The notes: a model not told the origin generated them from the letters alone. Counted from the first letter of the stretch, positions 9,693-16,672 are shown. The stretch is 35,358 nucleotides of DNA from an uncultured Lachnospiraceae bacterium (GCA_910579935.1 CAJTVQ010000043.1:1-35358), one strand, 5' to 3'. A program made the numbers and translations.

Positions 9693-10114
9693 AAGCAGAA
9701 GTAAAATTTTATGACCGTGTGGATGACGGACTGTTAAAATTTGCGGTTATCATAGCGAAATCGAACGGAAAGTGGGTTTTCTGCAAGCATAGGGACAGAG
9801 AAACCCTGGAAGTGCCGGGCGGGCACAGGGAGCCGGGGGAACAGATTGAAGATACCGCCGAAAGGGAACTGCAGGAGGAAACGGGGGCAATCGATTATAC
9901 GATTGTCCCGATCTGCGTCTATTCCGTGATCAGGGATGATAAGGACGGGGAAGAGTCCTTTGGGATGTTGTACTATGCCGATATAGAGACGTTTGAAAGG
10001 GAGCTGCACAGTGAGATAGAGAAAATAGTCCTGTCGGAACATCTGCCTGAGAACTGGACGTATCCCCTGATCCAGCCGAAACTGATGGAAGAGGCGGCGC
10101 GAAGGATGCAGTAA
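9689..10114 (+). CDS. NUDIX hydrolase
   Basis: A cytoplasmic hydrolase of 141 aa. The full Nudix box is present (GHREPGE, seven residues, then REL-QEETGA), fitting G-x5-E-x7-REU-x-EE-x-G-U exactly, with the catalytic Glu residues intact. The family cleaves nucleoside diphosphates linked to another group, for example nucleotide sugars or oxidised nucleotides; the substrate cannot be read from sequence. Its ATG overlaps the GH4 stop by ATGA, so translation is probably coupled and it belongs to the glucuronide operon. A longer in-frame start at 9665 exists, but its GGAGGG touches the start codon, so 9689 is preferred. Confidence 0.88.
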   Translation: MKAEVKFYDRVDDGLLKFAVIIAKSNGKWVFCKHRDRETLEVPGGHREPGEQIEDTAERELQEETGAIDYTIVPICVYSVIRDDKDGEESFGMLYYADIETFERELHSEIEKIVLSEHLPENWTYPLIQPKLMEEAARRMQ

Positions 10115-10145
10115 GACAAAGCAGGACCGGGAAAGGATAACAAGT

Positions 10146-10331
10146 ATGTTGCATGCAGCGGTATTATCAGATATACATGGCAATTATGTTGCCTTACAAA
10201 AATGCCTGGATTATGCGGTAAACAGCGGAGCAGATACCTTCTTTTTTCTTGGGGATTATCTTGGGGAACTGGCATATCCGCAAAAAACAATGGATATCTT
10301 ATATTCTGTGAAAGATAGGCAGTCTTTATTA
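10146..10331 (+). pseudogene. truncated metallophosphoesterase (N-terminal fragment)
   Basis: About 60 residues match the start of a calcineurin-like metallophosphoesterase: the first metal motif LSDIHGN and the second, FFFLGDYLGEL, are present. The frame then leaves the family pattern after about residue 58 (SVKDR) and stops at 10349, so the GNHE/GNKE motif and the later histidines are missing. A good ribosome binding site (AAAGGATAAC) remains. A full protein would be about 230-280 aa, so this is a non-functional remnant. It follows the NUDIX gene on the same strand. Confidence 0.75.
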
Positions 10332-10553
10332 AATCATTTTCAATTCTGAATTTTTAATGTTTTGTGATAAGTAATACGCTGATTTTATATTTGCACTGTC
10401 TTTTTTTCCGCAAAGAATTAGAGTTGGACACTTAATATTTTTCACCTTGTCACAGAAATCTAAGTTCTTCATGGTGTTTCCTAAAGCAAAAGTGTCCTTT
10501 TTATCAAATGCCATAGTTTTCCTGATTTGCCTGACAGCGATATAAAAGAATTA
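10329..10553 (-). pseudogene. alpha/beta hydrolase fragment
   Basis: On the minus strand a short reading frame resembles an internal part of an alpha/beta hydrolase: a cap-like helix region followed by KNIKCPTLILCGKKD, the conserved strand with the acid residue, and NSELKMI. It stops where the catalytic His segment (usually a GH motif) should begin. Similarity seems to continue upstream of its only ATG to an in-frame stop near 10553, so there is no proper start. It is more AT-rich than the flanks. It abuts the metallophosphoesterase fragment head-on near 10330, marking a deletion or rearrangement junction. Confidence 0.6.
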
Positions 10554-10785
10554 GAAGCCGAAATTATGCAACCGACCTAAGATCCACTTGTGCGGGAGAG
10601 AAAAATTCTACTGTTTTTTATAATTTCCGAAATGACAAGAATAGCCGGCAGCAGACCCTTTCACGAAAATGGCAGCGAAAAGCATTGCCGCAGTGAAAAA
10701 AAGAAAAAATGAAACTTTTCTTCGTTCTGATTCGTATTCTTTATATAAGGAAAGACGGACAGGAAGGTGAAAGGAGAGAAGCAGC

Positions 10786-11511
10786 ATGGACATCAGCGCA
10801 ATACGGGAAGCCATACAGGCGCTTTATGAGGCACAGACCAAAATGACGGCAGGAACAGCGGGCGGAGAAAAGCAGGCTTCTTTTGCAGATTGTATAAAGG
10901 GTGCCGTAAAGAAGGAGAATACGGTATTTCCTGATGGAGAAGATGTGGTTATGAACCATCCGCCTCTTTATGCCACGCAGTATGAAGTGGATATGGAAAA
11001 GCCGAAAGAAGAGATGACCATGGAGGAATATAAGAAGTATATATGCAACGTGGTGTCAGCGCTTCCGGTCAGTGCGGGGAAGAAGGCGGTCGGTTCGGGC
11101 GCGCTGATCTTTAAAGAGGAAGCGTTGGAAAGCATGAAAAATGATTCGGCATATGAAAAAGAGGTCGTTTCCATGCTGCGGGAAACATATTCCGCGGAAG
11201 TATCTCCCTATGTGCCGAATGTAAGTTATCAGGTGATTGGCGCCAGTAAGGAGGAATGTTACGGTTCTGCCATTCCGGTTAAAAATTACGGTAGGATGAT
11301 GGCCGGACTGAACGCATCCGGCCTGGGTCTGACAGTGCCGGGCATATCATCCCTGGGTCTGACAGGACTGGGTAAGTGGAACAATGGATGGGGCAGCGGC
11401 GTTTCTTCATACGGAAACAGCTATGCGAATATGGTAAACGCTTATAAAAAGACAGCGGAGAGCAGAAACGGAAGTACGGGATTACGTGAGTATAAGAGCA
11501 GATGGAGGTAA
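10786..11511 (+). CDS. unrecognised 241-aa protein, first of a pair
   Basis: I do not recognise this family with certainty. The protein has no signal peptide or transmembrane segment. Residues 1-100 are helical and charged, with PKEEMTMEEYKKYICNVVSALPV as the most motif-like stretch at about 70-92. A middle part ends in EVSPYVPNVSYQVIGAS, and the C-terminus (about 165-225) is rich in Gly, Ser and Asn. It starts at an ATG preceded by GAAAGGAGAG with good spacing. The next gene begins about 40 bases downstream on the same strand and is also unrecognised, so they are probably co-expressed. The 230 bases upstream hold no gene. Confidence 0.7.
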   Translation: MDISAIREAIQALYEAQTKMTAGTAGGEKQASFADCIKGAVKKENTVFPDGEDVVMNHPPLYATQYEVDMEKPKEEMTMEEYKKYICNVVSALPVSAGKKAVGSGALIFKEEALESMKNDSAYEKEVVSMLRETYSAEVSPYVPNVSYQVIGASKEECYGSAIPVKNYGRMMAGLNASGLGLTVPGISSLGLTGLGKWNNGWGSGVSSYGNSYANMVNAYKKTAESRNGSTGLREYKSRWR

Positions 11512-11548
11512 GGAATGCGCGTAAAGCAGCGCGGAAATGGAGCAGAGT

Positions 11549-12457
11549 ATGAAAGTAAACGGATTGGGGACAAACAACTATCAAAATGCTTATATGCAGC
11601 AGGGAAAGGAATCAGACGGAGCGGATGCGGTACAGCGTGCAGGGCGGTCTGCAGGGGGGAACGGGACACGGGAAGCGGAAAAAAAGACCGGGGCATGTGC
11701 ATCCCACAAATGGGATGTAACGTGTTCCGGTACGAATGTAGTGCTGCATGGAACGGATACGGAAGAAGGGGATGAAGCCGTTACTGCATGGGCGAATGTA
11801 GTGACGGGGACATCCATGACAGTATACCGTCCGCAGGGATTCGATTCGGCAAATCCGGTCTACAAAGTGAAGATGTGGGATGAATCCGGTAAAGAGACGG
11901 AATATATGGTGGATATATCAAAGGTAGATCCTTCCAACTGCAATGTGGCGGAGATGTATGCTTACAGCGCCCATTTGAGCAACACCGGAGAATATCCCGG
12001 CGCATTGGAACGGTTCATCATGGCGCAGGCGCACCAGAGGGATTCCGTGGCAAATTACAGTGCGGCAAATCTGTTTGACAAGACAAACTGGCTGAAAGTC
12101 ATCAAAGAGGTAATGCAGATGCAGTACAATGCCGGCAATCTGCAAGGGTATCTGGAATATAAGGGTTTTTTAAGCTTTTTGATAGAAAGGGATTCGGAAA
12201 AGAAAGAAACGGCAGGCCGGACAGAAGGAGAGAACAAGGTGGATACCGATATTCAGGTGAAGCCTGACGGTTCACGCATTCTGGTAATGACAAGGCAGAT
12301 TGGGGGAGTGGCGACGACTACCAGCATAGAGATATCCAGACCGACGAAGCAGATGAATGACGAGGCGGTATCGGAGGAGGAAGGGGATACAGGGAAGGCA
12401 CGGGAACAGGCGGATATCAGTCTGGAACAAATAGATATGCTGTTAAAAGAAGATTGA
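11549..12457 (+). CDS. unrecognised 302-aa protein, second of a pair
   Basis: Family not recognised. The N-terminus (MKVNGLGTNNYQN) has a short Gly/Asn/Tyr motif, followed by a low-complexity linker to about residue 50. A compact region follows (WDVTCSGTNVVLHG to YMVDISKVDPSNCN, about 55-135), then a helical region with many aromatic and Asn residues (NYSAANLFDKTNWL, MQMQYNAGNLQGYLEY) and a charged tail. No membrane segment or signal peptide is visible. The first in-frame ATG at 11537 lacks a ribosome binding site; GGAG lies 6 bases before the ATG at 11549, which was chosen. The gene probably works with its upstream neighbour. Confidence 0.7.
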   Translation: MKVNGLGTNNYQNAYMQQGKESDGADAVQRAGRSAGGNGTREAEKKTGACASHKWDVTCSGTNVVLHGTDTEEGDEAVTAWANVVTGTSMTVYRPQGFDSANPVYKVKMWDESGKETEYMVDISKVDPSNCNVAEMYAYSAHLSNTGEYPGALERFIMAQAHQRDSVANYSAANLFDKTNWLKVIKEVMQMQYNAGNLQGYLEYKGFLSFLIERDSEKKETAGRTEGENKVDTDIQVKPDGSRILVMTRQIGGVATTTSIEISRPTKQMNDEAVSEEEGDTGKAREQADISLEQIDMLLKED

Positions 12458-12490
12458 TTCCTGCGGGATTGTTGATTAATTGCAGGAATC
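12456..12490. repeat. 9-bp inverted repeat after the unknown gene pair
   Basis: GATTCCTGC and its complement GCAGGAATC flank a 17-base loop, starting at the stop codon of the upstream gene. There is no U-run after it, so it is a weak terminator at best. The loop contains the -35 box proposed for the next gene, so it could instead be an operator. Confidence 0.45.
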
Positions 12491-12500
12491 ATGGTACGAT
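12472..12500 (+). promoter_or_regulatory. possible promoter of the CD3324-family gene
   Basis: TTGATT (12472-12477), 17 bases and TACGAT (12495-12500). If used, transcription would start near 12507 and give a leader of about 170 bases containing the structured element at 12556-12643. Confidence 0.4.
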
Positions 12501-12555
12501 TAATAAAAATCAGAAAGGAAAAGAAATTGTATATGAGACGATATGTTATGTTTGC

Positions 12556-12643
12556 ATAGCGCTGGCTATTGCAATAAAAAACAACGGATGTTACGTTTGA
12601 CGGAGCATCTTTATGTTCATTAAGTTGTTATAGCCAATGCTAT
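12556..12643 (+). ncRNA. candidate structured leader RNA or small inverted-repeat element
   Basis: The outer arms 12556-12569 and 12630-12643 pair over 14 positions with one C-A mismatch and one G-U. An inner stem pairs AACAAC (12580-12585) with GTTGTT (12624-12629). The tip can fold as GATG/CATC (12587-12590 with 12606-12609) enclosing CGT/ACG. An 8-codon frame (12533-12559) with a weak ribosome binding site ends inside the first arm, which resembles leader-peptide control. No U-run follows, so transcription termination is not obvious. No known riboswitch class was recognised; a MITE-like insertion is the alternative. Confidence 0.45.
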
Positions 12644-12675
12644 TCCTAAAAAAATATTTGTTTAGGGAGGCAGAC

Positions 12676-12957
12676 ATGGGCTATGTAAGAGCAGAAGAAA
12701 TTCTGCCAATTGAGGTAATAGAACTGATACAGCAGTATGTTGACGGAGAGACGATTTATATTCCGCGCAAGGCGGCCCACAGGCAGGCATGGGGAGCGGG
12801 AACACAGACCAGACAGGAGCTTTTGATGCGTAACCAGCAGATTTACAGGGACTATCTTGCAGGAAGCAGGACTTCGGAATTGGCCTGTAAATATTATCTG
12901 TCGAAGAAGAGCATACAGCGTATCCTGAGAAAAATGAGCGGTAAAAAGATGGGCTGA
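12676..12957 (+). CDS. CD3324-family small DNA-binding protein
   Basis: A protein of 93 aa resembling the CD3324 family, related to Mor-type activators. The family pattern is clear: an N-terminal region with AEEILPIEVIELIQQYVDG, then IYIPRK, then a C-terminal helix-turn-helix with RNQQIYRDYLAG, TSELACKYYLSKKSIQRILRKM. It should bind DNA; the target is unknown. The ATG at 12676 has GGGAGG 5 bases upstream; an in-frame upstream extension lacks such a site. The upstream leader is long and structured, which suggests post-transcriptional or autogenous control. A terminator overlaps its stop codon. Confidence 0.85.
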   Translation: MGYVRAEEILPIEVIELIQQYVDGETIYIPRKAAHRQAWGAGTQTRQELLMRNQQIYRDYLAGSRTSELACKYYLSKKSIQRILRKMSGKKMG

Positions 12958-12981
12958 TACCAGGTATTGGCCCATCTTTTT
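12943..12981 (+). terminator. intrinsic terminator of the CD3324-family gene
   Basis: A 12-bp perfect stem, AAAAAGATGGGC pairing with GCCCATCTTTTT, with a 15-base loop that itself contains an ATACC/GGTAT mini-stem. The T-run is built into the right arm. The left arm overlaps the last codons of the gene. Confidence 0.85.
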
Positions 12982-13045
12982 GCAATGCGTCCTGCGGCGT
13001 ACGTTTCCCGCGCCGGTTTTGTCCCGTTCTCTGGTAAACAGGAAG

Positions 13046-13447
13046 TCAGTGTCCTTCTATATTGTCTGCAAACGGAGCCGGTGTATTGAGATAAATTGTG
13101 TAGTCCCCATCATCGGTTTTGTGCACATAGCAGCTCCATTCATCAAACACATAGTATTTTGACATACGATCCTCTATTTCAGATTCCGCCATTTTTGTTA
13201 AAAAAGTGATGGAGGACAGACAATCCACATGGTTTCCGGTTCCTGACGTATTCCTGGTTTCCGAGTAAACACTTAGAAGCTCGATATCTGAAATTTCATT
13301 TTCCAAATTCCTTTTTAATGTATTGGTCTGCTCCCGGGTCGCAATATGATTTATGCACATGCCGAAAATTTCATACATTCCCCAAATGATCACCAGGATG
13401 ACCGGCAAAGATAAAATTACAACCACAGATTTCTTTAACCACTTCAT
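13046..13447 (-). CDS. small membrane-anchored protein of unknown function
   Basis: A protein of 133 aa with a single N-terminal hydrophobic helix (about residues 5-24) and an external or cytoplasmic domain of about 100 residues; no lipobox cysteine follows the helix. The domain has a charged helix (TLKRNLENEISDIELLSVYSE) and later beta-like segments (KYYVFDEWSCYVHKTDDGDYTIYL). The family was not recognised. The longest reading frame begins at a TTG; GGAG lies 8 bases before the ATG at 13447, chosen here. It stands alone and is divergent from the next plus-strand operon. Confidence 0.65.
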   Translation of the reverse strand: MKWLKKSVVVILSLPVILVIIWGMYEIFGMCINHIATREQTNTLKRNLENEISDIELLSVYSETRNTSGTGNHVDCLSSITFLTKMAESEIEDRMSKYYVFDEWSCYVHKTDDGDYTIYLNTPAPFADNIEGH

Positions 13448-13620
13448 AAAATGTCTCCACAAGTCCGGCTTTCATCAGTTCCGCACAATTCCGGAACAGT
13501 GAAAGCCATTTACAGGGCAAAGATGCCGGTTTGCTGTTTCCTAAATTATACCGCAACGGTCTTATAAATGAAATAGACTTTATTAATTTGATTGAGGGGT
13601 ATCTTTGTAAAAATGAAAAT

Positions 13621-13636
13621 GAGATATATTTCTCTC
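13621..13636. promoter_or_regulatory. operator copy 1 upstream of the DUF3796-XRE promoter
   Basis: GAGATATATTTCTCTC, a near-palindrome. It matches the reverse complement of copy 3 at 15 of 16 positions. It lies about 9 bases upstream of the -35 box. Confidence 0.65.
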
Positions 13637-13644
13637 TTTTTCTA

Positions 13645-13673
13645 TTGACAGCGAGAAAAGGAAGTGATATATT
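13645..13673 (+). promoter_or_regulatory. strong sigma-A promoter of the DUF3796-XRE operon
   Basis: A consensus TTGACA (13645-13650), a 17-base spacer and TATATT (13668-13673) lie about 45 bases before the start codon. The -10 box is inside operator copy 2, so a bound protein would block RNA polymerase. Confidence 0.8.
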
Positions 13674-13679
13674 TATCAC
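13664..13679. promoter_or_regulatory. operator copy 2 over the -10 box
   Basis: GTGATA-TATT-TATCAC: perfect 6-bp arms around a 4-base centre. It covers the -10 hexamer. Its centre is 43 bases from that of copy 1 and 21 from that of copy 3, about four and two helical turns. Confidence 0.75.
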
Positions 13680-13684
13680 GCAAA

Positions 13685-13700
13685 GAGATAAATATATCTC
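13685..13700. promoter_or_regulatory. operator copy 3 downstream of the start point
   Basis: GAGATA-AATA-TATCTC: perfect 6-bp arms around a 4-base centre, just after the expected transcription start and before the AGGAGG ribosome binding site. The likely ligand is the XRE protein encoded by the second gene (inference). Confidence 0.75.
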
Positions 13701-13718
13701 AATAGTAGGAGGTTCAAT

Positions 13719-14387
13719 ATGAAAAAGAACAAGGTGAAAATTTGGGTCGGCTGTGGGATTTTCTGTGTTCTGAGTGTGCTTATCTCATCATGGTATGCAG
13801 TTACATACAATGACTCCCGCCTGGTGGCTCCGATGGATCTTGAAAATTATGTGTTTCATGTAGAGGATCTGCCGATGATCGTTTCGGTTTCTTTCATCTG
13901 CATTTATCTGTCCGCCCTGTTTATCCGGCTTTTTATCCATAAGGGAAAAAAGCAGAGACAAGTGGAAGAAACAGGCATTACCTGTAGAATCGATCCGAGG
14001 CTGGGTTTTTTAGGCATGTTTGGTTTTGCGGGATTTGCCGGTTTCTGGACATATTCTGTGGACGGTACAATTTTTCCGTTTGCATTTTTCCTTTTCTTTG
14101 GATTCTTTGGTTTTTTCTATGAGGGGAAGATGGCAGGAACATTTATGGATGAACGTTTCCGTGAAAATGCAGACCGGGCCAGGCTGAAAGCGTATGGAAT
14201 TACTTTTTCGATCCTTTTGATCGCATTGGTGATTCTTTGCCAGGGAAAACCTTTTGGCAGTCTTGAGTACACCCTGATCGCTGTGATCATCATACTTTCC
14301 CTTGCATTGGCTTTGGGAATTTTCCTCTCTGAATATCTGCTGTATTGTTATGACCATGATGACCAGGCAGATGAAGGTGAGGAATAA
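13719..14387 (+). CDS. DUF3796-like multi-pass membrane protein
   Basis: A membrane protein of 222 aa with about five or six hydrophobic segments (around 9-29, 52-73, 96-134, 158-174 and 183-207). The Gly/Phe-rich stretches LGFLGMFGFAGFAGF and FFGFFGFFYEGKM resemble the DUF3796 family, which commonly sits beside a small XRE regulator in Clostridia; the family name is from memory and moderate in confidence. The function is unknown. AGGAGG precedes the ATG with about 6 bases spacing. The XRE gene begins 4 bases after its stop, so they form an operon, probably auto-repressed through the three operators upstream. Confidence 0.75.
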   Translation: MKKNKVKIWVGCGIFCVLSVLISSWYAVTYNDSRLVAPMDLENYVFHVEDLPMIVSVSFICIYLSALFIRLFIHKGKKQRQVEETGITCRIDPRLGFLGMFGFAGFAGFWTYSVDGTIFPFAFFLFFGFFGFFYEGKMAGTFMDERFRENADRARLKAYGITFSILLIALVILCQGKPFGSLEYTLIAVIIILSLALALGIFLSEYLLYCYDHDDQADEGEE

Positions 14388-14390
14388 GGT

Positions 14391-14591
14391 ATGGCAGAAT
14401 TTGAATGCAGGTTAAAAAATTACCGGCAGCTAAAGAATCTGACACAGGAACAATTGGCAGAAAAAGTGGGTGTGCGGCGGGAAACGATCATGCGGTTGGA
14501 AAAAGCGCAATATAATCCGTCCCTGAAGCTGGCAATTGATATTTCCAGGGCTGTAGAAGTTCCGATCGAAGAAATATTTATTTTTGATTGA
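14391..14591 (+). CDS. XRE-family transcriptional regulator
   Basis: A compact Cro/C1-type helix-turn-helix protein of 66 aa. The core LKNYRQLKNLTQEQLAEKVGV-RRETIMRLEKAQYNPSLKLA shows the classic HTH_3 pattern including the Q-x-x-LA turn and recognition helix. It has no effector domain, as in YozG/PlcR-like minimal regulators. It starts just after the membrane gene, and the palindromic operators at 13621-13700 are the obvious targets, giving auto-repression. Whether the membrane protein controls its activity is not known. Confidence 0.88.
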   Translation: MAEFECRLKNYRQLKNLTQEQLAEKVGVRRETIMRLEKAQYNPSLKLAIDISRAVEVPIEEIFIFD

Positions 14592-14654
14592 AAGCAGTCC
14601 GCCTGTAACAGTGAAGGTAACTGAGGAATTGTTTTAAACCAGGAGGGAAAAAGC

Positions 14655-15275
14655 GTGAGCAAAGAAAAAATCATATATTATATCGGCGGTTCGCCTTGTG
14701 CCGGAAAAAGTACCGTGGCTGAGATTCTCTCGCAGAAATACGGTTTATATTATTTTAAAGTAGATGATTTCCTGGACGGATATATGCAGGCAGGGGCACG
14801 CAAAGAGCGTTCCATATGCAGGAAAGCAGCCGGGAGGAATGCTGAGCAGACCTGGATGAGGGAACCATTGTTCCAATGCCGGGAAGAATTTGACATTTAT
14901 AGAGAAATCTTTGAATTTGTGACAGAAGATCTGAAACAGATTGATCGTAAAGGCAGTATTGTTACGGAAGGGGCGGCGTATATCCCAGAACTTATGAAGC
15001 AGTCCGGCATTCCGGGCAGCCGTTATATCTCAATTACGCCTACGGAGGAATTTCAGATTACCCATTATAGAAAAAGAGAATTTGTTCCTTTGGTATTGGA
15101 GGGGTGTAGTGATAAAGAAACGGCTTTCCGCAACTGGATGGACAGAGATATTCTGTTTGCACAGGAAGTACAGAGACAATGCCGTAAAGAGAAATATGTT
15201 TCTGTCATAAATGATGGAACCATGAAAATAGATGAACTGGCCGGTCTGGTTGCCGCACACTTTGGATTAAAATAA
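14655..15275 (+). CDS. P-loop nucleotide kinase-like protein
   Basis: A cytoplasmic ATP-binding protein of 206 aa. A Walker A motif GGSPCAGKST lies at residues 11-20, followed by an acidic DDFLDG segment typical of small-molecule kinases. Later come IVTEGAAYIPE and a lid-like Arg/Lys-rich segment (HYRKREF). It resembles the AAA_33 / 2-phosphoglycerate-kinase-like group; the substrate is unknown. The start is a GTG, chosen because AGGAGGG lies 7 bases upstream. It follows the XRE gene on the same strand after 63 bases. Confidence 0.75.
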   Translation: MSKEKIIYYIGGSPCAGKSTVAEILSQKYGLYYFKVDDFLDGYMQAGARKERSICRKAAGRNAEQTWMREPLFQCREEFDIYREIFEFVTEDLKQIDRKGSIVTEGAAYIPELMKQSGIPGSRYISITPTEEFQITHYRKREFVPLVLEGCSDKETAFRNWMDRDILFAQEVQRQCRKEKYVSVINDGTMKIDELAGLVAAHFGLK

Positions 15276-15367
15276 TTGGATACGGTGTGCCGCTGCTGTG
15301 GGTCTTTGATTTTGTACAAGGAGGCCAAAACTGAAAATTGATTTCCGTGTGATAAGACGGATACAAC

Positions 15368-15396
15368 TTGACATAGAACGAAAACAGGAGCAAAAT
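15368..15396 (+). promoter_or_regulatory. possible promoter of the COG0523 GTPase operon
   Basis: A consensus TTGACA (15368-15373), 17 bases and a poor -10, CAAAAT (15391-15396). No clear Zur-type palindrome was seen, so metal control of this operon is not shown by the sequence. Confidence 0.4.
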
Positions 15397-15435
15397 ACTT
15401 AAGAGTGGGAATTTAGGAAAGGAGCAGGTAAGAAA

Positions 15436-16671
15436 ATGACAAAGATTGATATCGTATCCGGATTTCTCGGAGCCGGCAAGACAACTTTAATTAAAAAATT
15501 ACTGAAAGAAGCGCTTGCAGATACAAAAGTGGTATTGATAGAGAATGAATTTGGAGAAATCGGCATTGACGGAGGTTTTTTGAAGGAAGCGGGAATTGAG
15601 ATCAAAGAGATGAATTCCGGCTGTATCTGCTGTTCTTTAGTAGGGGATTTCGGGACTTCGCTGAAGGAGGTGCTGGATACTTATGCACCGGAGCGGATTC
15701 TGATCGAACCTTCAGGCGTAGGAAAACTTTCCGATGTGATGAAGGCGGTACAGGATGTGGTGTCGGAAGCGCAGGTGCAGCTAAACAGCGCTGTGGCTGT
15801 GGTGGATGCGGCAAAATGTAAAATGTATATGAAGAACTTCGGTGAATTTTTTATCAATCAGATAGAACATGCCGGAACGGTTATTTTGAGCCGGACAGGA
15901 AAGATCAGTGAAGAAAAGCTGGCGGCCTGTGTGGTTATGATCCGTGAGCATAACGGTAAGGCGAAGATCATTACTACCCCGTGGGAACAGTTAGAGGGCA
16001 GGGATATATTGGAAACCATAGAAGGTGCGAAAGATTTGGAAGCGGAGCTGATGGCAGAGGTTATGGCTCATGCCCATGAACATGAGCATGAGCATCACCA
16101 CCACGAAGACGGAGCGTGCTGCGGACATGAGCACTATCATCACGATGGGGAAGAGTGTCATCATGAGCACCATCATGACGGGGAAGAGTGCCATCATGAG
16201 CATCATCATGACGGGGAAGAGTGCCATCATGAGCATCATCATGACGGGGAAGAGTGTCATCACGGACATCATCATGACGGGGAAGAGTGCCATGACGGCC
16301 ATCACCATGACCACGGGGAAGAGCATGGGCATCATCACGACCATGGCCCGGATTGTACCTGCGGCTGCCATGATCATGACCATCACCATGCGGATGAAGT
16401 ATTCACCAGTTGGGGAATGGAGACTCCTGCAGTTTATGAGAGGAAAGATGTAGAGGCGATTTTGGAAGCACTGGAAAATGAAAGTGAATATGGTTTCGTA
16501 CTGCGCGCAAAGGGAATGGTACCTGCCGGAGACGGTTCATGGATATATTTTGACTATGTGCCCGGCGAAAGCGATGTGCGGGAAGGCAAACCGGAATATA
16601 CCGGAAAGTTCTGTGTGATCGGTTCCAAATTAAAGGAGGTAAATCTGGAAAAACTGTTTCGCAGGATATAG
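15436..16671 (+). CDS. COG0523 (CobW/ZNG1-type) metallochaperone GTPase with His-rich repeat insert
   Basis: A cytoplasmic GTPase of 411 aa. Seen: a Walker A motif GFLGAGKTT (9-17), the COG0523 metal motif GCICC with Cys63, 65 and 66, IEPSGVG (switch/Walker B region), then a His/Asp/Glu/Cys-rich stretch (about 214-315) and a C-terminal CobW_C-like domain (FVLRAKGMVP, WIYFDYVPGE). Known: the family delivers Zn or other metals to client enzymes, and GCICC plus GTP hydrolysis drive release. The insert contains near-identical 11-residue units (HHHDGEECHHE) and should bind many metal ions, as a buffer or sensor. It leads a same-strand run with a second GTPase, RqcP and a CmpB-family protein. GGAAAGGAG precedes the ATG. 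Confidence 0.92.
   Translation: MTKIDIVSGFLGAGKTTLIKKLLKEALADTKVVLIENEFGEIGIDGGFLKEAGIEIKEMNSGCICCSLVGDFGTSLKEVLDTYAPERILIEPSGVGKLSDVMKAVQDVVSEAQVQLNSAVAVVDAAKCKMYMKNFGEFFINQIEHAGTVILSRTGKISEEKLAACVVMIREHNGKAKIITTPWEQLEGRDILETIEGAKDLEAELMAEVMAHAHEHEHEHHHHEDGACCGHEHYHHDGEECHHEHHHDGEECHHEHHHDGEECHHEHHHDGEECHHGHHHDGEECHDGHHHDHGEEHGHHHDHGPDCTCGCHDHDHHHADEVFTSWGMETPAVYERKDVEAILEALENESEYGFVLRAKGMVPAGDGSWIYFDYVPGESDVREGKPEYTGKFCVIGSKLKEVNLEKLFRRI
16132..16299 (+). repeat. in-frame 33-bp tandem repeats encoding metal-binding units
   Basis: Four consecutive 33-bp units (16168-16200, 16201-16233, 16234-16266, 16267-16299) encode HHHDGEEC plus three variable residues. A diverged 36-bp unit precedes them at 16132-16167. 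Units differ by only a few bases, so copy number probably changes by slippage without breaking the frame. Confidence 0.9.
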
Positions 16672-16672
16672 G

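Noticed and set aside
10608..10814. 68-aa minus-strand frame with a hydrophobic stretch upstream of the unknown gene pair
   Set aside because: It overlaps the ribosome binding site and start of the plus-strand gene, and no start signal or family resemblance was seen.
13531..13722. 63-aa plus-strand frame before the DUF3796-like gene
   Set aside because: It runs through the promoter and operator palindromes, has no clear ribosome binding site, and overlaps the real start.
16132..16299. CRISPR-like array
   Set aside because: The 33-bp units are contiguous with no spacers and encode HHHDGEEC units in frame within the GTPase.
16070..16453. Met-rich plus- and minus-strand frames over the His-rich repeat
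   Set aside because: They are products of the 33-bp repeat read in other frames; the true frame is fixed by the GTPase domains on both sides.
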